NCBI GenBank assembly: GCA_036365145.1
Contig: JAEOAD010000026.1
Coordinates: forward strand, 496,001-560,000
Direction: 5' to 3'
DNA: 64,000 nucleotides
Source: Orientallactaga sibirica
Lineage: Eukaryota; Chordata; Mammalia; Rodentia; Dipodidae
Positions 43,868-54,784 of this stretch are shown piece by piece (the stretch's first letter is position 1; each line of letters opens with the position of its first letter). The notes under the pieces were generated by a model. The model made no database searches. It was not told where the DNA came from and saw only the letters and a program-made list of their open reading frames with translations. Both the position numbers and the translations under genes were made by a program.

Positions 43868-44007
43868 GAGCAGGGCATGGTGACTCATTCCTGTCATCCT
43901 AGCACTGAGGAGGCCGAGACAGGAGGACTGCCATGAGTTCAAGACCAGCTTGGGCTATAGTGTGAGTTCTAGGTCAGCCTGAGTTACACTGTGAGAACCT
44001 GTGTCAG
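43868..44007 (+). mobile_element. B1 SINE, diverged
   Basis: GAGCAGGGCATGGTGACTCA to GTGAGAACCTGTGTCAG. Confidence 0.75.
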
Positions 44008-44017
44008 AAAAAAAGGG

Positions 44018-44243
44018 GGCTGGAGAGATGGCTTAGCAGTTAAAGCGTTTGCCTGCAAAGCCAAAGGATCCCGGTTCAACTCTCCAGGACCCACATAAGC
44101 CAGATACACAAGGGGGCGCATGCATCTGGAGTTCATTTGCAATGGCTGGAGGCCCTGGTGCGCCCATTCTCTCTCCTTCTCTCTCTCTCTCTCCCTCTTT
44201 CTTTCTCTCAAATAAAGAAATAAATAAAATATTTTTTTAAAAA
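44018..44243 (+). mobile_element. B2/DIP-type tRNA SINE
   Basis: Contains CACAAGGGGGCGCATGC, two changes from the CTCF core. Confidence 0.94.
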
Positions 44244-44248
44244 GGGAT

Positions 44249-44402
44249 GAAGGCTGGGGAGATGTCTCAGTAGACATCTGACCTGGGTTCAATTCCCCAT
44301 ACCCACATAAAGCCAGATGTGAACAGTGGTGAATGCATCTGAAGTTCCTGTGCAGTAGCAAGAGGCCCTGGTATGCTTGTACACACACACACACACACAC
44401 AT
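44249..44402 (+). mobile_element. tRNA SINE, diverged, ending in (CA)n
   Basis: AGGCTGGGGAGATGTCTCAG with a shortened head and a 22 bp CA repeat in place of the CT tail. Confidence 0.85.
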
Positions 44403-44529
44403 GCAAATATATTAAAAGATATTTTTTAAATGAATCCATCAATGAATTAAACCAGAGCCCTCATAACCCAATCATGTGTACAGACACCCATTTCTTAATC
44501 CAATCCAGGTGCCAATCAAGCACAGACCT

Positions 44530-44782
44530 CGTGGACTGGAGAGATGGCTTAGCAGTTAACACACTCACCTGTGAAGCCTAAGTGCTATTGTTTAGATCTC
44601 CAGGTCCCACGGAAGCCAGACACATAGTGTCACAGCACACGATGGCACACATGCCCACAAGGGGCCCACATATCTGGAGTTCGTTTGCTGCGGCTAAGGT
44701 CCTGGCTTGCTCATTCTCTCTCTCACTGTCTGTCTCTTTGCCTCTCTCTTTCTCTCTCTCTTTCTCTCAAATAAAAAAAAAA
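44530..44782 (+). mobile_element. tRNA SINE, long subfamily
   Basis: Extra segment GTGTCACAGCACACGATGGC then CCCACAAGGGGCCCACA. Confidence 0.92.
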
Positions 44783-44785
44783 AGG

Positions 44786-44870
44786 ACCTCACACACGCAT
44801 CTGGAGTCTGGTTACAGTGGCTCAAGGCCCTGGTGCACCCATTCTCTCGCTCTCAAACAAATAAATAATG
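44786..44870 (+). mobile_element. tRNA SINE 3' half
   Basis: CACACACGCATCTGGAGTCT to CAAATAAATAATG; no head. Confidence 0.82.
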
Positions 44871-45207
44871 TTTGTTTGTTTTAAAATAAATAACCACAAA
44901 GGTTGACAGAAGCAGTGAAATAATTTCAAAACAATCCAGGAAAATAAAAAGCCACCAAACGGGAAGGACCGGTCCCCACCTGGCCTCGTGTCTTTCCGCC
45001 AGTGAGACCACAGTCACCCAAGCAGAGGAAGGGAAGGTTGTGGCATTTCTTCTCTCTCCCCTTTCTCCTAGTTTTCGTATCTAAATCCTGTTTTGACATA
45101 TTAGAAGAACTGAAGCCGATCTGTTGATTCCTCATGTATGCAAACTGATCAGCAGGAGACTACCTGCTTGTCTTTGAGTTATCGTACTTTATAAGAACAA
45201 TTGCAGG

Positions 45208-45478
45208 GCCTGGAGAGATGGCTTAGCGGTTAAGCGCTTGCCTGTGAAGCCTAAGGACCCCGGTTCAAGGCTCCCCAGGACCCACGTAAGCCAGAGGCAC
45301 AAGATGGCACATGCATCTGGAGTTCGTTTGCAGTGGGTGGAGGCCCTGGTGTGCCCATTCTCTCTCTCTCTCTACCTGCCTGTTTCTGTCTCTCTCTATC
45401 TATATATCTGCCTCTTTCTCTCTCTGTCGCTCTCAAATAAATAAAAAATTAAAAAATAAATAAATAAATAAACAATAA
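45208..45478 (+). mobile_element. B2/DIP-type tRNA SINE, long tail
   Basis: Full copy with extended CT and AAATA tails. The preceding TATAAGAACAATTGCA recurs in part (AATAAGAACAACTG) after the tail: target duplication. Confidence 0.94.
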
Positions 45479-45604
45479 GAACAACTGTAATTTCAACCAT
45501 AGCTGGTAATTATTTCAATTGAAAATTACTTCTGTTGTGTAAATAAACCTTAGAAATGTCTTTCTTTTCCAAAATTTATTTATTTATTAAATATATTTAT
45601 TTAA

Positions 45605-45650
45605 TTTTATTTTATTTTATTTTATTTTATTTTATTTTATTTTATTTTAT
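45605..45650. repeat. (TTTTA)n microsatellite
   Basis: Nine or so units in a B1 tail. Confidence 0.96.
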
Positions 45651-45768
45651 TTGGTTTTTTGAGATAGGGTCTCGCTCAAGCCCAGGCTGACCTGGAATTC
45701 ACTATGTGTCTCAGGCTGTCCTAGAACTCACAGTGATCCTCCTACCTCGGCCTCCTGAGTGCCCAGCT
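45651..45768 (-). mobile_element. B1 SINE with (TTTTA)n tail
   Basis: Reverse B1 missing its last bases; the pentanucleotide at 45605-45650 is its expanded tail. Confidence 0.85.
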
Positions 45769-45785
45769 TAAATGTATTTATTTGC

Positions 45786-46018
45786 AAGCTGGAGAGATGG
45801 CTTGGTGGTTAAGGTGTTTGCCTGTGAAGCCTAAGGACTCATGTTCAACTCTCCAGGCCCACATAATCTAGGTGCACAGAGATGCAAGTACACAAGGTCA
45901 TACATGTGCACAATGGGGTGCACATGTTTGGAGTTTGATCACAGTGGCTGGAGGCCCTGGCGTGCCAATTCTCTCTCACACATTTTTTTTTAAGGCAGCC
46001 TGTTGGGCTTGCCTCTAG
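45786..46018 (+). mobile_element. tRNA SINE, long subfamily, alternative 3' end
   Basis: Extra AGTACACAAGGTCATACATG segment and CAGCCTGTTGGGCTTGCCTC end. Confidence 0.9.
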
Positions 46019-46023
46019 AAAAA

Positions 46024-46223
46024 AAATGTTTTTATTTGAGAGAGAAAGAGAGACGAGGGAAAGATAGAGAATTGGCTGTATCAGGACCTCCAGCCAGTAC
46101 AGGTGAATTCCAGACGCATGCACCATTTGTGCATCTGTCTTTATGTGGGTACGGGGGATTTGAACCTTGACCATTAGGCTTTGTAAGCAAGGGCCTTTAA
46201 CCACTGAGCCATGTCCCCAGCCC
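46024..46223 (-). mobile_element. B2/DIP-type tRNA SINE
   Basis: Reverse copy; forms an inverted pair with 45786-46018. Confidence 0.92.
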
Positions 46224-46494
46224 AGGATATCTCTTTCTCGTGGAACATAGAAGATAACAAGAAGTGTACAGGGTATGAGGAAAGTAAAATTTTGCCAAGG
46301 GACATCAAAGGTCACCTGATTAAATGGGGAAAGAAACATACGTGCTCATCTCGAAATTAATGAAATCAGAATAAAATCTAAAATTCCTCAGGCACATCCA
46401 CATGTGATATCCTAGAAATACAATAGAAATTGGTAAGAAATATGAGTCAGAAGTTTTCTGAGGATATACAAGTGGCCAATTAATAAATAAATGG

Positions 46495-46635
46495 GGCTGG
46501 GCGTGGTGGTGCACACCTTTAATCACAGCACTCGGGAGGCAGAGGTAGGAGGATCGCTGTGAGTTTGAGACTATGGAGTGAATTCCAGGTCAGCCTGAGC
46601 TAGGGTGAGACCCTACCTTGAAAAATCAAATAAAT
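46495..46635 (+). mobile_element. B1 SINE with internal deletion
   Basis: GGCTGGGCGTGGTGGTGCAC to CTACCTTGAAAAATC; about 12 bp missing after GAGTTTGAG. Confidence 0.88.
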
Positions 46636-46754
46636 AAATAAATAAATGAAAAGATACTTAAATTCACTAATAGGGATCACTAAGCTAAATGTAGAAGAGG
46701 TCATTTGCAGAAGTTACTTATCATTTTAAAGCTTAGAATGAACAAATGTCACCT

Positions 46755-46900
46755 CCTGGCATGGTGGAGAACGCCTTTAATCCCAGCACTCGGGAGGCAG
46801 ACGTAGGAAGGGGTTGCAATGAGTTCAAGGCTAGCCTGATAGTACATAGTGAATTCCAGGTCAGCCTGGACTACAGCAAGACCTTACCTCAAAAAAATCA
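46755..46900 (+). mobile_element. B1 SINE
   Basis: CCTGGCATGGTGGAGAACGC to CCTTACCTCAAAAAAATC. Confidence 0.85.
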
Positions 46901-46995
46901 AAAACTAACCAACCAACTAAACAAACAAAAAAAAGACAAATATTTATCAACTGAGAAATAAATGTATTGGGCCAGATCAAAAAATATACAGAGAG

Positions 46996-47114
46996 AGCCA
47001 GGCATGGTGGTGCACACCTTTAATCCCAGCACTCGGGAGGCAGAGGTAGGAGGATCGCCGTGAGTTTGAGTCCACCCTGAGACTGCATAGTGAATTCCAG
47101 GTCAGCCTGGGTCA
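46996..47114 (+). mobile_element. B1 SINE, 3'-truncated
   Basis: GAGCCAGGCATGGTGGTGCA to GTCAGCCTGGGTCAG, no A-tail. Confidence 0.85.
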
Positions 47115-47232
47115 GTTAAACAATGTACTTCTATATTTATTGATCCAGAAAGATTATAATGCATATTTTGAAAAAAATCAATGTGTAGGGATAGAACATT
47201 TGTTAAAACAGTAGACTATATAGTAGAGAGAG

Positions 47233-47261
47233 AGAGTGTGTGTGTGTGTGTGTGTGCGTGT
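47233..47261. repeat. (TG)n microsatellite
   Basis: About 13 units after a short GA run. Confidence 0.95.
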
Positions 47262-47662
47262 ACTCCAAGGAAGATGACCTAGTGTGTTTGCACCAGTCTG
47301 TTAAGAGGCAACAAGCAGGCTGGGGAGAGGGAGGGGACTTTATTTCTTACATTATCTATATTCTTCTGCATTGTTTCAATGTAAAACATGTCTGCATTCA
47401 TTATGCCACTGGCAAAACAAAAATGTTAGTACATATGACATCACAGATTCTATCTCCACCACTCTGTGAGCTCAGCCAGAATATTATCAGAATTCTTTTC
47501 CAGCTTTGTTTAGAATCTCTATTTTTACCTACTTCCATAGATACATTTTTGTGTATTATGTGCATTGTATGTACTTGTGTGTATAGATGCACACGCCCCT
47601 TGAGTGTGTGGAGGAGAGAGGACTACGTCGAGTGTCCTCTTGTTTTTTAAATACTTTAATTT

Positions 47663-47908
47663 TTTTTAATATTTTATTTTTATTTATTTATTAATTTGAG
47701 AGAGAGAGATACAGAAATAGGCAGGTAGAGAGAGAGAGAGATAGAGAGAGAATGAACACACCAGGGCCTCTAGCCACTGCAAACAAACTCCAGATGCATG
47801 CACCCCCTTATGCATCTGGCTTACGTGGGTCCTGGAGAATCAAGCCTTGAACTGGGATCCTTAGGCTTCACAGGCAAGTGTTTAACCACTAAGCCATCTC
47901 TCCAGCCC
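47663..47908 (-). mobile_element. B2/DIP-type tRNA SINE
   Basis: Reverse copy; TAAATACTTTAA flanks on both sides. Confidence 0.94.
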
Positions 47909-47929
47909 TAAATACTTTAAATTTTTTAA

Positions 47930-48121
47930 ATATATTTTTTAAATTTGAGACAGTGAGGGGGAGAGAGAGAATGAGCACACCAGGGCCTCTAGCCACTGTA
48001 AACAAACTTCAGACGAATATGTCACCTTGTGCAGCTGGCTTATGTGGGACTTGGAGAATTGAACCTGGGTCCTTCGACTTTGTCTGCAAGTGCCTTAACC
48101 ACTAAGCCATCTCTCCAGCCC
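47930..48121 (-). mobile_element. B2/DIP-type tRNA SINE
   Basis: Reverse copy. Confidence 0.92.
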
Positions 48122-48124
48122 AAG

Positions 48125-48317
48125 TGCCCTTATTGTCTTATTGTCTATGTACGTATTTCCTCCAGACAGAGTCCCTCCCTTAACCATGACCTTCTGTCTG
48201 GTTTGAGCTGCCACCCCGCCCCAGGGAATGGGGTTATAGACGTGTTTGTGGAAGCATAGCTTTTTACATAGGTTCTCAGGAGGTGAACATTTAACCACTG
48301 AGCCATTTCCCCAGCCC
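48125..48317 (-). mobile_element. Old SINE, partial
   Basis: Ends CACTGAGCCATTTCCCCAGC; its interior resembles an old rodent SINE read in reverse. Confidence 0.4.
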
Positions 48318-48413
48318 TGTTTTTAGACTCCATTTTCCCCATAGCTCAATATTAAAACACATCTTTATAATATTTCAACTCTCTTAGTGTTGAACATTAA
48401 ACAGTGTCGTAGA

Positions 48414-48506
48414 TTTTCTTGATAACGTTCCTGAGGTTGGATTATTTTCTTGATAACGTTCCTGAGGTTGGATTATTTTCTTGATAACGTTCCTGAGGTT
48501 GGGTTA
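48414..48506. repeat. Three tandem copies of a 31 bp unit
   Basis: TTGATAACGTTCCTGAGGTT followed by GGATTATTTTC repeats at 48421, 48452 and 48483 with only one difference near the end. Confidence 0.96.
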
Positions 48507-48702
48507 CTAAGTGAAGGTACGTGAACCGCAGGGTGCTTTTGATAGCATCTGTCCAGTCTTCCAGAGACTGCGCAGGTCCACACCATATTTGCTGTGTTTG
48601 CATATGCGGACTCCCCATCCAGCTCCGTCATGTTAATTTTGCATCAACTGTTTGCAAAGGTTACTAATATGGATTTATTTCTCTTTTCCAGTCTTTGCAC
48701 AG

Positions 48703-48772
48703 GTTGGACGTGTGGCTCAATGGGAGAACCATTTGTCCAGTATACACAAGGCCCTGGGTTCCATCCCCAAAA

Positions 48773-48776
<4 letters not shown>
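48703..48776 (+). mobile_element. ID-like SINE with (CA)n tail
   Basis: GTGTGGCTCAATGGGAGAAC to CCCTGGGTTCCATCCCCA; the CA repeat follows directly. Confidence 0.65.

Positions 48777-48820
<44 letters not shown>
48775..48820. repeat. (CA)n microsatellite
   Basis: About 22 units after an ID-like SINE. Confidence 0.97.
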
Positions 48821-48821
<1 letters not shown>

Positions 48822-48838
48822 TTCCTACACATATATAA

Positions 48839-49011
48839 TTTGAGGCAGAGAGAGAGTTTGAGTGTGCCGGAGCCTCTTGCTGCTACAAACGAATTCCAGA
48901 TTCATGGGCCACTCTGTCCGTGTGGCATTACAAGGATGCCAGGGAACGGAACCTGAGTCAGCAGTCTTGGCAAGCAAGGACCTTTAACCACTGGGTAATC
49001 TCCCCAACCCT
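48839..49011 (-). mobile_element. B2/DIP-type tRNA SINE, diverged
   Basis: Reverse copy, head AATCTCCCCAACCC. Confidence 0.85.
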
Positions 49012-49292
49012 TTACATATTTTAAGGTATTTATATTTTACGAAAAATCACAGCAACAGAAAGAAAAAAAACACAATACCTTCATATATCCTAAAGCGCAA
49101 AACAAATTTTGAAAAAAGAGAACTTTGACTCCTTGTTTTAGCTACACGCACGTCGTTATTTTAGAAGTTGACAAACAAAAGATAATTGACTCTAGAAAAC
49201 GGGCCATCTAAACTTGCAAGAATTCGTGCTTCTTCCTTTGCACTCGACAATTTATTGGGATTTGTAATGGAGAAAAGGCGGACCCAAGACCA

Positions 49293-49472
49293 TTGTTTTT
49301 TTATATTTTTTTATTGACAACTTCCATACTTACATACAAAAAATGCATGATATTTCCCTCCCCTGCCCCCATGCCCCTTTAGAACACCAATCTCCATCAT
49401 ATCCCTTCCCTCTCCCCATTAGTGTCTCTTTTAATTTGATGTCATCATCTTTTTCTTCTATTATGAGGGCCA
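49293..49472 (-). mobile_element. LINE-1 3' end fragment
   Basis: On the minus strand this is the same 3' UTR family: GATGTCATCAAATTAAAAGA, a purine-rich stretch, then GAAGTTGTCAATAAAAAAAT. On the plus strand it starts with the T-rich tail. Confidence 0.75.
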
Positions 49473-49521
49473 AGACCATTTTTAAGAGCTTGCCTTCGGA
49501 AACTGCAATGGAGCTGGCCAG

Positions 49522-49535
49522 CCACTAGGTGGCAG
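49522..49535 (+). promoter_or_regulatory. Candidate CTCF binding site outside SINEs
   Basis: CCACTAGGTGGCAG fits the 14 bp CTCF core CCASYAGRKGGCRS at every position. It is followed by a short CpG-containing stretch (49540-49570). It is not inside any SINE I can recognise. A 14-mer match alone can occur by chance, so occupancy is unproven. Confidence 0.5.
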
Positions 49536-49917
49536 TAGAGCGCCACCGCCCGCGCGCTACCTCCCGAGAGCTGAGCGGGGCTGGGCTGAGCCAGGCAGGG
49601 CACAAGCTCCGCATTAGTAAAAGGAGACTGGCTCAAGATATCCAGAGACACAGAAGCTCCCAAAACCGCATCACTGAAGCAGAAATAAAATGACCCCAAT
49701 GTGGCTCAGGGAAACTCGCGGAAGAAGGGGCGGAAAGATTGTTAGAGTCACAAGTTGGGGCATTATGCACAGAGACTGGGGCCTATCCCCATAACTCTTG
49801 ACTACCCCCACAATGCATGACCCACATTCCCCATTGATGAGGGTCCCTTTGGAAGAGGGACGACAGGGAGGAGGACAATGGAACCAATTATATGAATGTA
49901 AAATCAGAATAATATAA

Positions 49918-49921
<4 letters not shown>

Positions 49922-49993
<72 letters not shown>
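49922..49993. repeat. Compound (AT)n(AG)n microsatellite
   Basis: 14 AT units run into about 22 AG units. Confidence 0.97.
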
Positions 49994-49998
<5 letters not shown>

Positions 49999-50353
49999 GC
50001 TCAAAGCAAGAGCAGACCCGACAGCAATGGAGCCTGGGCCGCCCGACTTTTCACTCTGGCCCTAGGCGAGCAACCCCAGGTGGGCATATGGGGCACTGCA
50101 AGGGCACATACACATGCATACATCACCTTACCCCACCTCCACACACAGGCAAAAAAAAACAAAAAAACCAATTAGGTCACATTCTTACAAAATCAGGCAA
50201 GGAAGCAATGTTTCCATTAACCTCAGGCCAGTATTTCCCTTGGGGGGAAAAATTAAAATATCAGTGGCCTCCCAAGAAAGACAAAAGCAAACATTCTAGT
50301 GCCCTCCCAGGGCAGGCAAACGCTATTAAGTTTTAGGTTCAGCTGGGCACATG

Positions 50354-50704
50354 GGCCCCTGTGGTGCTTTGATTCAGGCGTCCCCCATAAACTCGTGTGT
50401 CCTGAATGCTTGATCCCCAGCTGATGGCAGTTGGTGACTGGAGCCTTACTGGAGGAGGTGTGTTGCTGGGGGTGGGCTTATGGGTATTCTAGCCAGCCCC
50501 TTGGCAGTGTTGGGCACACTTTTCTGCTGCTGTTGTCCACCTGATGTTCACCAGGAGGTGATGTCCACCCTCTGCTCTTGCCACATTTTCCTCTGCCGTC
50601 ATGGAGCTTCTCCTTGAGCCTGTGAGCCAAAATAAAGCTTTTCCTTCCACAAGCTGCTCTTAGTCGGGTGTTTGATGCCAGCGATGGGAACCTGACTGCC
50701 ACAG
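50354..50704 (+). mobile_element. MaLR-type solo LTR with AATAAA
   Basis: Good full-length copy: TGTGGTGCTTTGATTCAGGC at the start, GAGCCAAAATAAAGC near 50623, end GGAACCTGACTGCCACA. Confidence 0.65.
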
Positions 50705-51236
50705 CCATGGTGACAGTGAGCCCCAAATGCTCTCCCCACCAGCTCAAGCCCACAAGCCCTAGTGCATCTCTACTAAACTCGCAGTGAGCTCTGAATATCT
50801 GAATACGGCACACGTTTGGCAGTGTTTATTGCTGTAGCTTAGCCCTGTGTACAGCTGACAAAGCACGTGTGGACCCAGGCCTGCTGCAACATCACTTCCC
50901 CGCAAAGTGTGGCATTTGAGCTGGCAATTTCCTCTTGTCTCTCAACAGTGACTTGGGGCAGGAAAAGAGGCAACAGGGAGGAAAAGTAGTCAGTGTTCAT
51001 GGTAAAAAGAAAATACCGTGCAGGAAAACTGAACCAATAAAAGGAGAAATTCTTCCCAAGGGAAATTTATCCTGAGCTGACAGTTTGAGCTTATTGGAAA
51101 AAGCAAAACTCCCTAGGAATATAATCGCAAACCACCCAAGTCACCACTGTGCCAAAATGAAGGGGAAGGTGTTCAGTCCCCTGCCAAACCTTAGTAGATG
51201 GACAACAGGCAGGAGCCGGGTCACCAGAAAAACAGA

Positions 51237-51372
51237 AGCCAGGCTGGGCTGGGGGAACACGCTTTTATTCCCAGCACTTGGGAGGCAGAGGAGGAGCATC
51301 ATGTATTCTAAGCCAGCCTGAGGCTGCAGAGTAAGTTCCAGGTCATTCTGGACTAGAGTGAGGCCCTGCCTC

Positions 51373-51401
<29 letters not shown>
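51237..51401 (+). mobile_element. B1 SINE with 35 bp A-tail
   Basis: GCCAGGCTGGGCTGGGGGAA to the A-run at 51372-51401. Confidence 0.82.
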
Positions 51402-51403
<2 letters not shown>

Positions 51404-51409
51404 GAAATA

Positions 51410-51546
51410 GAAGCCAGGCATTCAGGAGGCAGAGGTAGGAGGATCACTGTGAGTTCCAGGCCAGCCTGAGACTACATAGTGAAATCCAGGTTAGCACGGG
51501 CTAGAGAGAGACCCTACCTCAAAAAGCCAATAAATAAAATAAAATA
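51410..51546 (+). mobile_element. B1 SINE, 5' part deleted
   Basis: AAGCCAGGCATTCAGGAGGC to CCAATAAATAAAATAAAAT; about 25 bp of the head are missing. Confidence 0.82.
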
Positions 51547-51664
51547 GAAAAAGAGAAAGCACATTAGAACAGAGGAAACCTGTGCCTGGTGTCATACTCC
51601 CTTGGGGCTATCACCAACTGATATCAGAATAGAATGAGCAATTCATGCCAGGCACTCAGTGTTT

Positions 51665-51907
51665 TTTAAAAAAATTATTTTAATTAATTAATTAATTAAT
51701 TAATTTAATTTAATTTAATTTAAATTTAATTAATTAAATTGAGAGAGAGAGTATGGATGCATCCGGGCCCCTTGCCACGCAAACAAACTCCAGACACACA
51801 CGCCGCTTTGTGCATCTGCCTTGACATGAGGACTGGGGAATTGAAACCCCAGCCATCAGGCTTTGCAAGCAAGCACTTTTAACCACTGAGCCATCTCTCC
51901 AGCCCCA
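51665..51907 (-). mobile_element. B2/DIP-type tRNA SINE with (TTAA)n tail
   Basis: Reverse copy; 75 bp of TTAA/TTTAA repeats in the tail. Confidence 0.92.
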
Positions 51908-51970
51908 AAAACAAAGATTTTATTGTCCCTTTTTCAGCATGGAGGAAACCAAGCATCAAGAAGCTAGTCA

Positions 51971-52185
51971 ACGGCTGGAGGGATGGCTTAGCACTTAAGG
52001 CGTGCGCCTGCAAAGCCAAAGACCCATGTTAGCCAGCTGCACAAGGGGGCGCATGCGTCTGGAGTTTGTTTGCAGTGGCTGGAGGCCCTGGCATGTGCCC
52101 ATTGTCTCTCTCTCTCTCTCTCTCTCTCTCCTTCTCTTTCTCTGTCAAATAAATAAATACAAATAAAAATAAAAAACAAACAAAA
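51971..52185 (+). mobile_element. B2/DIP-type tRNA SINE, B box deleted
   Basis: GACCCATGTTAGCC joins directly; contains GCACAAGGGGGCGC. A flank like AAGAAGCTAGTCAA recurs after the tail (AAGAAGCTGGTCAA). Confidence 0.93.
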
Positions 52186-52237
52186 AAGAAGCTGGTCAAT
52201 TCATTTGTAGAGCCCTATCCTCTCTACTTGGGTCCAG

Positions 52238-52450
52238 AATTTATTTTTTTAATTTTAATTTATTTATTTTTATTTGAGATAGAGAGAAAGAGGGAAAGAG
52301 AGAAAGAGAGAGAATGGTCAAGCCAAGCCAAATGAACTCCAGATGTATGCACCACCTGGTGCATCTGGCTTACATAGGACCTGGAGAATCAAACCTAGGT
52401 CCTTAAGCTTCACAGGCAAGCTCCTTAACCACTAAGCCCTCTCTCCAGCC
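52238..52450 (-). mobile_element. B2/DIP-type tRNA SINE with body deletion
   Basis: Reverse copy lacking the GGGCCTC region. Confidence 0.92.
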
Positions 52451-53029
52451 AGGGGCCAGAATGTAAATATGTGTCTTCCTATTGACAGAACAGGTTTTCC
52501 TGGTGCCCTGTACCTGGACACCATCAGAATTCGGGGAGGACTTTTACAAGGACTGGAGACAACGTTGTAGCGCGTGCCCATAAAAAAACAAGTTTTGCAG
52601 CTGGGAGGGGGGACAGAGACAGAAGGTGCCATGCTGCTAAAGGATGAGTCCCTGGCAAGGCAGGAAGCCTCCGTTTGGGAGAAAACCAATAATTAACACC
52701 TATCACCTCGCTTCCTCCTCTTCTGCCTCTGTCTGCTGCTTTCCCTTTTCTGGTGAAGCCACCTGATCCCCCCCCCACACACACAGCCCCATTGCCTGGT
52801 CTCGGGGTACATTCACATATTTTATTTTCCCAGCTGTGGCAAGAATAGCCTGGATGCTTCAGATGCTCGGGGCTTGCAGAGATAGCTTACGTCCACAACA
52901 CTGTCCTCTTAGGATAGACTGCGGTATGAAAGGGTTCTCTCACACAATCCTCCTGGCCTATGGGGGTAACGTGGAGTAACTTCCTCGTGACAGATATAAG
53001 ATAATAACGTGAAATGTTCCATTTTTTAA
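52451..53029. other. Intergenic, nothing recognised
   Basis: Unique-looking sequence with a C-run at 52771-52779. Confidence 0.4.
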
Positions 53030-53288
53030 TTTTTTATTATTATTTTATTTATTTTTGGAGAGAGACATAGAGAGAGACAGAGAGAGAGGGAGAGGGAGAC
53101 AGATAGAGAATGGGCGCACCAGCAGTCTCTCAGCTGCTGTGAACAAAATCCAGATGCATGCGCCCCCTCGTGGTCAAGTGCAGCATTGCGTCACTTTGCA
53201 TCTGGTTAAACGTGGGACCTGGAGATTGGAACCGGGTTCTTAGGCTTAACAGGCAGGCGCCTTAACCGCTAAGCCATCTCTCCAGCCT
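53030..53288 (-). mobile_element. tRNA SINE, long subfamily
   Basis: Reverse; GCGCCCCCTCGTGG at 53160-53173 is one base from the CTCF core. The flank GAAATGTTCCATTTTT recurs (GGAATGTTCCATTTTT). Confidence 0.94.
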
Positions 53289-53384
53289 GGAATGTTCCAT
53301 TTTTATCTCTACAGATTTGTCTCAACCCATGGTTTTCAGCCAGAATGCAAAACTTTTAATAAACACCATCTTACTTCATCCCTG

Positions 53385-53720
53385 TTGCAGTCACCCTCGC
53401 CTTGCTGGGACAAAGCATCTGACCCAAAGCGGCTGATGGGAGGAGAGGGTTTATTCTGGTTTACAGTCTCCAGGTGAAGCTCCATGATGGCAGGGGAAAG
53501 CATGGCATGAGCAGAGGCTGGGCATCGCCTCTGCCACAGCAGGTGGAAAACATCAACTGCAGAAGAGTGAGCTGAGCTCTGACAACGGGGAGCTGGGCTA
53601 TAACACCCCTAAGCCCACCCCCAACAACACCTCCTCCAGCAAGGCTTCAGCTCCCAAATTGCCATTAGCTGGGGACCAGAACACGTGAGTTTATGGGGGA
53701 CACCTGATTCACACCACCAG
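53385..53720 (-). mobile_element. MaLR-type solo LTR
   Basis: Minus-strand copy: starts GTGTGAATCAGGTGTCCCCC and contains CCAGAATAAACCCTCTCC, ending near 53390. Same orientation as the copy at 32595-32925. Confidence 0.6.
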
Positions 53721-53954
53721 AATTATGAAAACATCACCCATAAAGTAGGTATGTATTGATCATGCCAGCTCACTGGCGTTTCTTGGCCCACTGGGTTTCC
53801 AGGCATCTGCTCTGCACAGTGGAGATGTTGAGATACTAACTTCAGGAAGGAGCTGGGGTGATGACAGGACAAAGTCCACACGATGCTCAACGAGCCCGAA
53901 TGTGAGGAGGAGCGCACAGAGGGTCTGCACTTCTCCCTTCTTTCTGGGTCGGGA

Positions 53955-54020
53955 TTCTGAGACCCAAAGACACTCAGTGTCTCACCCAAAGTCACACAAA
54001 GAGCTAAGGTCAAAACTTCA
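53955..54020 (+). mobile_element. MIR fragment
   Basis: GAGACCCAAAGACACTCAGT then ACCCAAAGTCACACAAAGAG. Confidence 0.5.
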
Positions 54021-54090
54021 CAGTGAAAACCATGAACCACTCCCCTCTATTGCCTTCCATAGCTAACTGCTAGCTCGATTAAATAAAGTT

Positions 54091-54282
54091 AATTAGGGCT
54101 GGAGAGATGGCTTAGTGGTTAAGGCGCTTGCCTGTAAAGCTAAAGGACCCAGGTTTGATTCCCCCCAGGACCCATGTAAAGCCAGATACACAAAGGTGGC
54201 ACGAGCGTCTGTTTGGAGTGGGAGGAGGCCTTGGTGTGCCCATTCTCTTTCTATCTATCTGCCTCTTTTTCTCTCAAATAAT
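54091..54282 (+). mobile_element. B2/DIP-type tRNA SINE
   Basis: Full head, short body, tail CAAATAATTAAC. Confidence 0.92.
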
Positions 54283-54469
54283 TAACATATTAAATAATTA
54301 ATTGTTTATGTCTTTCTCCCCTCCTCCAGACTCCACTGAGTTGAGATACATTGGTTAGAACACACAGCCCCAGAGATCAAAGCCAGTTACTACATGCCTC
54401 ACTCCCCACTTTGCAACCTGGAAAAGGCTGGTGGACGGAGGGGCGGAGGATGAATCCCCGTATGTTCCC

Positions 54470-54773
54470 CCGGCCCCCCCCGCATAATCTCATGAGTTCT
54501 GATGGCAATTTTGGAGGTGAAACCTTGCTGGAGGGGGTGTGTCACTGGGGGGAGCGTGGACCTTGAGATCTATTAGCCCCTAGCTTGCCAGTGTCGGTTC
54601 GGCTCACCCTCCTGCTGTGGCAGACGTGATGCCCAGCCTCTGCTCATGCCATGTTCCTCCTGCCGTCATGGAGCTTCCCCTCAAGATGGTAAGCCAAAAG
54701 AAACAACTTTTCTCCTGTCAGCAGCTTTTGGCTGGGTGCTTTGTTCCAGCAATGAGAAGGTGACCACAGTAGC
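54470..54773 (+). mobile_element. MaLR-type solo LTR, 5' end eroded
   Basis: Contains GAGTTCTGATGGCAATTTTG, GAAACCTTGCTGGAGG, CATGGAGCTTCCCCTCAAG and the end GAGAAGGTGACCACA. It directly precedes a different retroviral LTR on the other strand. Confidence 0.55.
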
Positions 54774-54784
54774 CAGATAACCAC

